39,532 bases of DNA, taken from assembly GCF_903828115.1 (NCBI RefSeq), contig NZ_CAIKKU010000123.1, positions 1 through 39,532 on the forward strand, written 5' to 3'. A program made the position numbers and the translations under genes. Positions 39,393 to 39,532 of this stretch are shown here, piece by piece (positions within the stretch are counted from its first letter, which is position 1; each line of letters opens with the position of its first letter). The notes below the pieces were generated by a model that did no database searches, was not told where the DNA came from, and saw only the letters and a program-made list of their open reading frames with translations. This stretch comes from an uncultured Thiodictyon sp. (GTDB lineage Bacteria; Pseudomonadota; Gammaproteobacteria; Chromatiales; Chromatiaceae).

Positions 39393-39532
39393 TCAGACCG
39401 GTGTCAACGGCTGCGCCACCAGTTTCACCCCCAGCGCGTGACACACCCGGTTGATGGTGTCGAAGCGTGGCTGCGCGTTCTCGCGTAGCGCCCGATAGAG
39501 CGCCTCGCGGGTGAGGCCGGACGCCTTGGCGA
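39393..39532 (-). CDS. HI1420-type addiction-module antitoxin (partial)
   Basis: The C-terminal 46 codons are seen; the rest is beyond the window's right edge. The sequence AKASGLTREALYRALRENAQ, then PRFDTINRVCHALGVKLV, is the helix-turn-helix of the HI1420/HigA-like antitoxin family (AxxxGLxREALYxxLxxxGNPxFxT). The partner toxin (RelE/ParE-like) would lie upstream, outside the window. Confidence 0.82.
   Translation of the reverse strand, partial: AKASGLTREALYRALRENAQPRFDTINRVCHALGVKLVAQPLTPV

Overview
The window is high-GC DNA from a gammaproteobacterium. The gene content (soxYZ with an adjacent FUN14-family gene, hemH, darP/yjgA, recJ, an M48 protease of BepA type, bolA/ibaG, DUF4124 and many REP-like palindromes) best fits a sulfur-oxidising member of the Chromatiaceae or a close relative. 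That assignment is an inference from gene families. No rRNA, tRNA or photosynthesis gene lies in the window to confirm it.

Layout. Positions 1-8.8 kb hold scattered housekeeping genes: DUF971, a Tat-exported class V aminotransferase, a hemerythrin-like protein, ferrochelatase, a WD40 protein, a TRIC channel and an isocitrate-lyase-family enzyme. Positions 9.5-12.4 kb form a tight operon: M48/TPR protease, soxY, soxZ, FUN14-family membrane protein. Positions 12.6-14.2 kb carry a methyltransferase, a small conserved gene and a BolA protein. Positions 14.45-17.4 kb carry an ECF nickel/cobalt transporter behind a NikR-like operator. Its substrate-binding gene is reduced to a stub, and its ATPase overlaps a PdxA2-type dehydrogenase gene. 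Positions 17.4-21.6 kb hold DUF4124, an Mrr-like nuclease with a shortened middle, yjgA and recJ. Positions 22-23.8 kb are a gene graveyard with remnants of a CqsS/LqsS-type sensor kinase and a CqsA/LqsA-type autoinducer synthase. Positions 24-30.7 kb hold PBP7, hemolysin III, a 951-residue NACHT-FGE fusion and a photolyase. The region from 30.7 kb to the end is accessory: lysE between inverted repeats, Uma2 genes and fragments, a broken toxin-antitoxin locus, type I hsdM/hsdS interrupted by a UPF0175 cassette, REP clusters with a frameshifted REP-associated transposase, and a partial antitoxin gene.

The most unusual signal is a dispersed, intergenic, roughly 170-215 bp repeat. I found five related copies (near 1, 7.4, 19.0, 25.0 and 25.9 kb) and one compact relative (9.1 kb). 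Full copies have imperfect terminal inverted repeats, two inward-facing arrays of a GACAAC/GTTGTC hexamer with variable copy number, and an asymmetric centre. In three copies the centre keeps an ATG, preceded in two of them by a clear Shine-Dalgarno sequence, and opens a mini-ORF whose peptide core resembles VRENPGRYDKLDYD. I do not recognise this element as a described family. Other structured DNA includes a roughly 120 bp cloverleaf-like insert inside a palindrome at 34.2 kb, and a nested hairpin of 21 and 27 bp arms at 18.8 kb.
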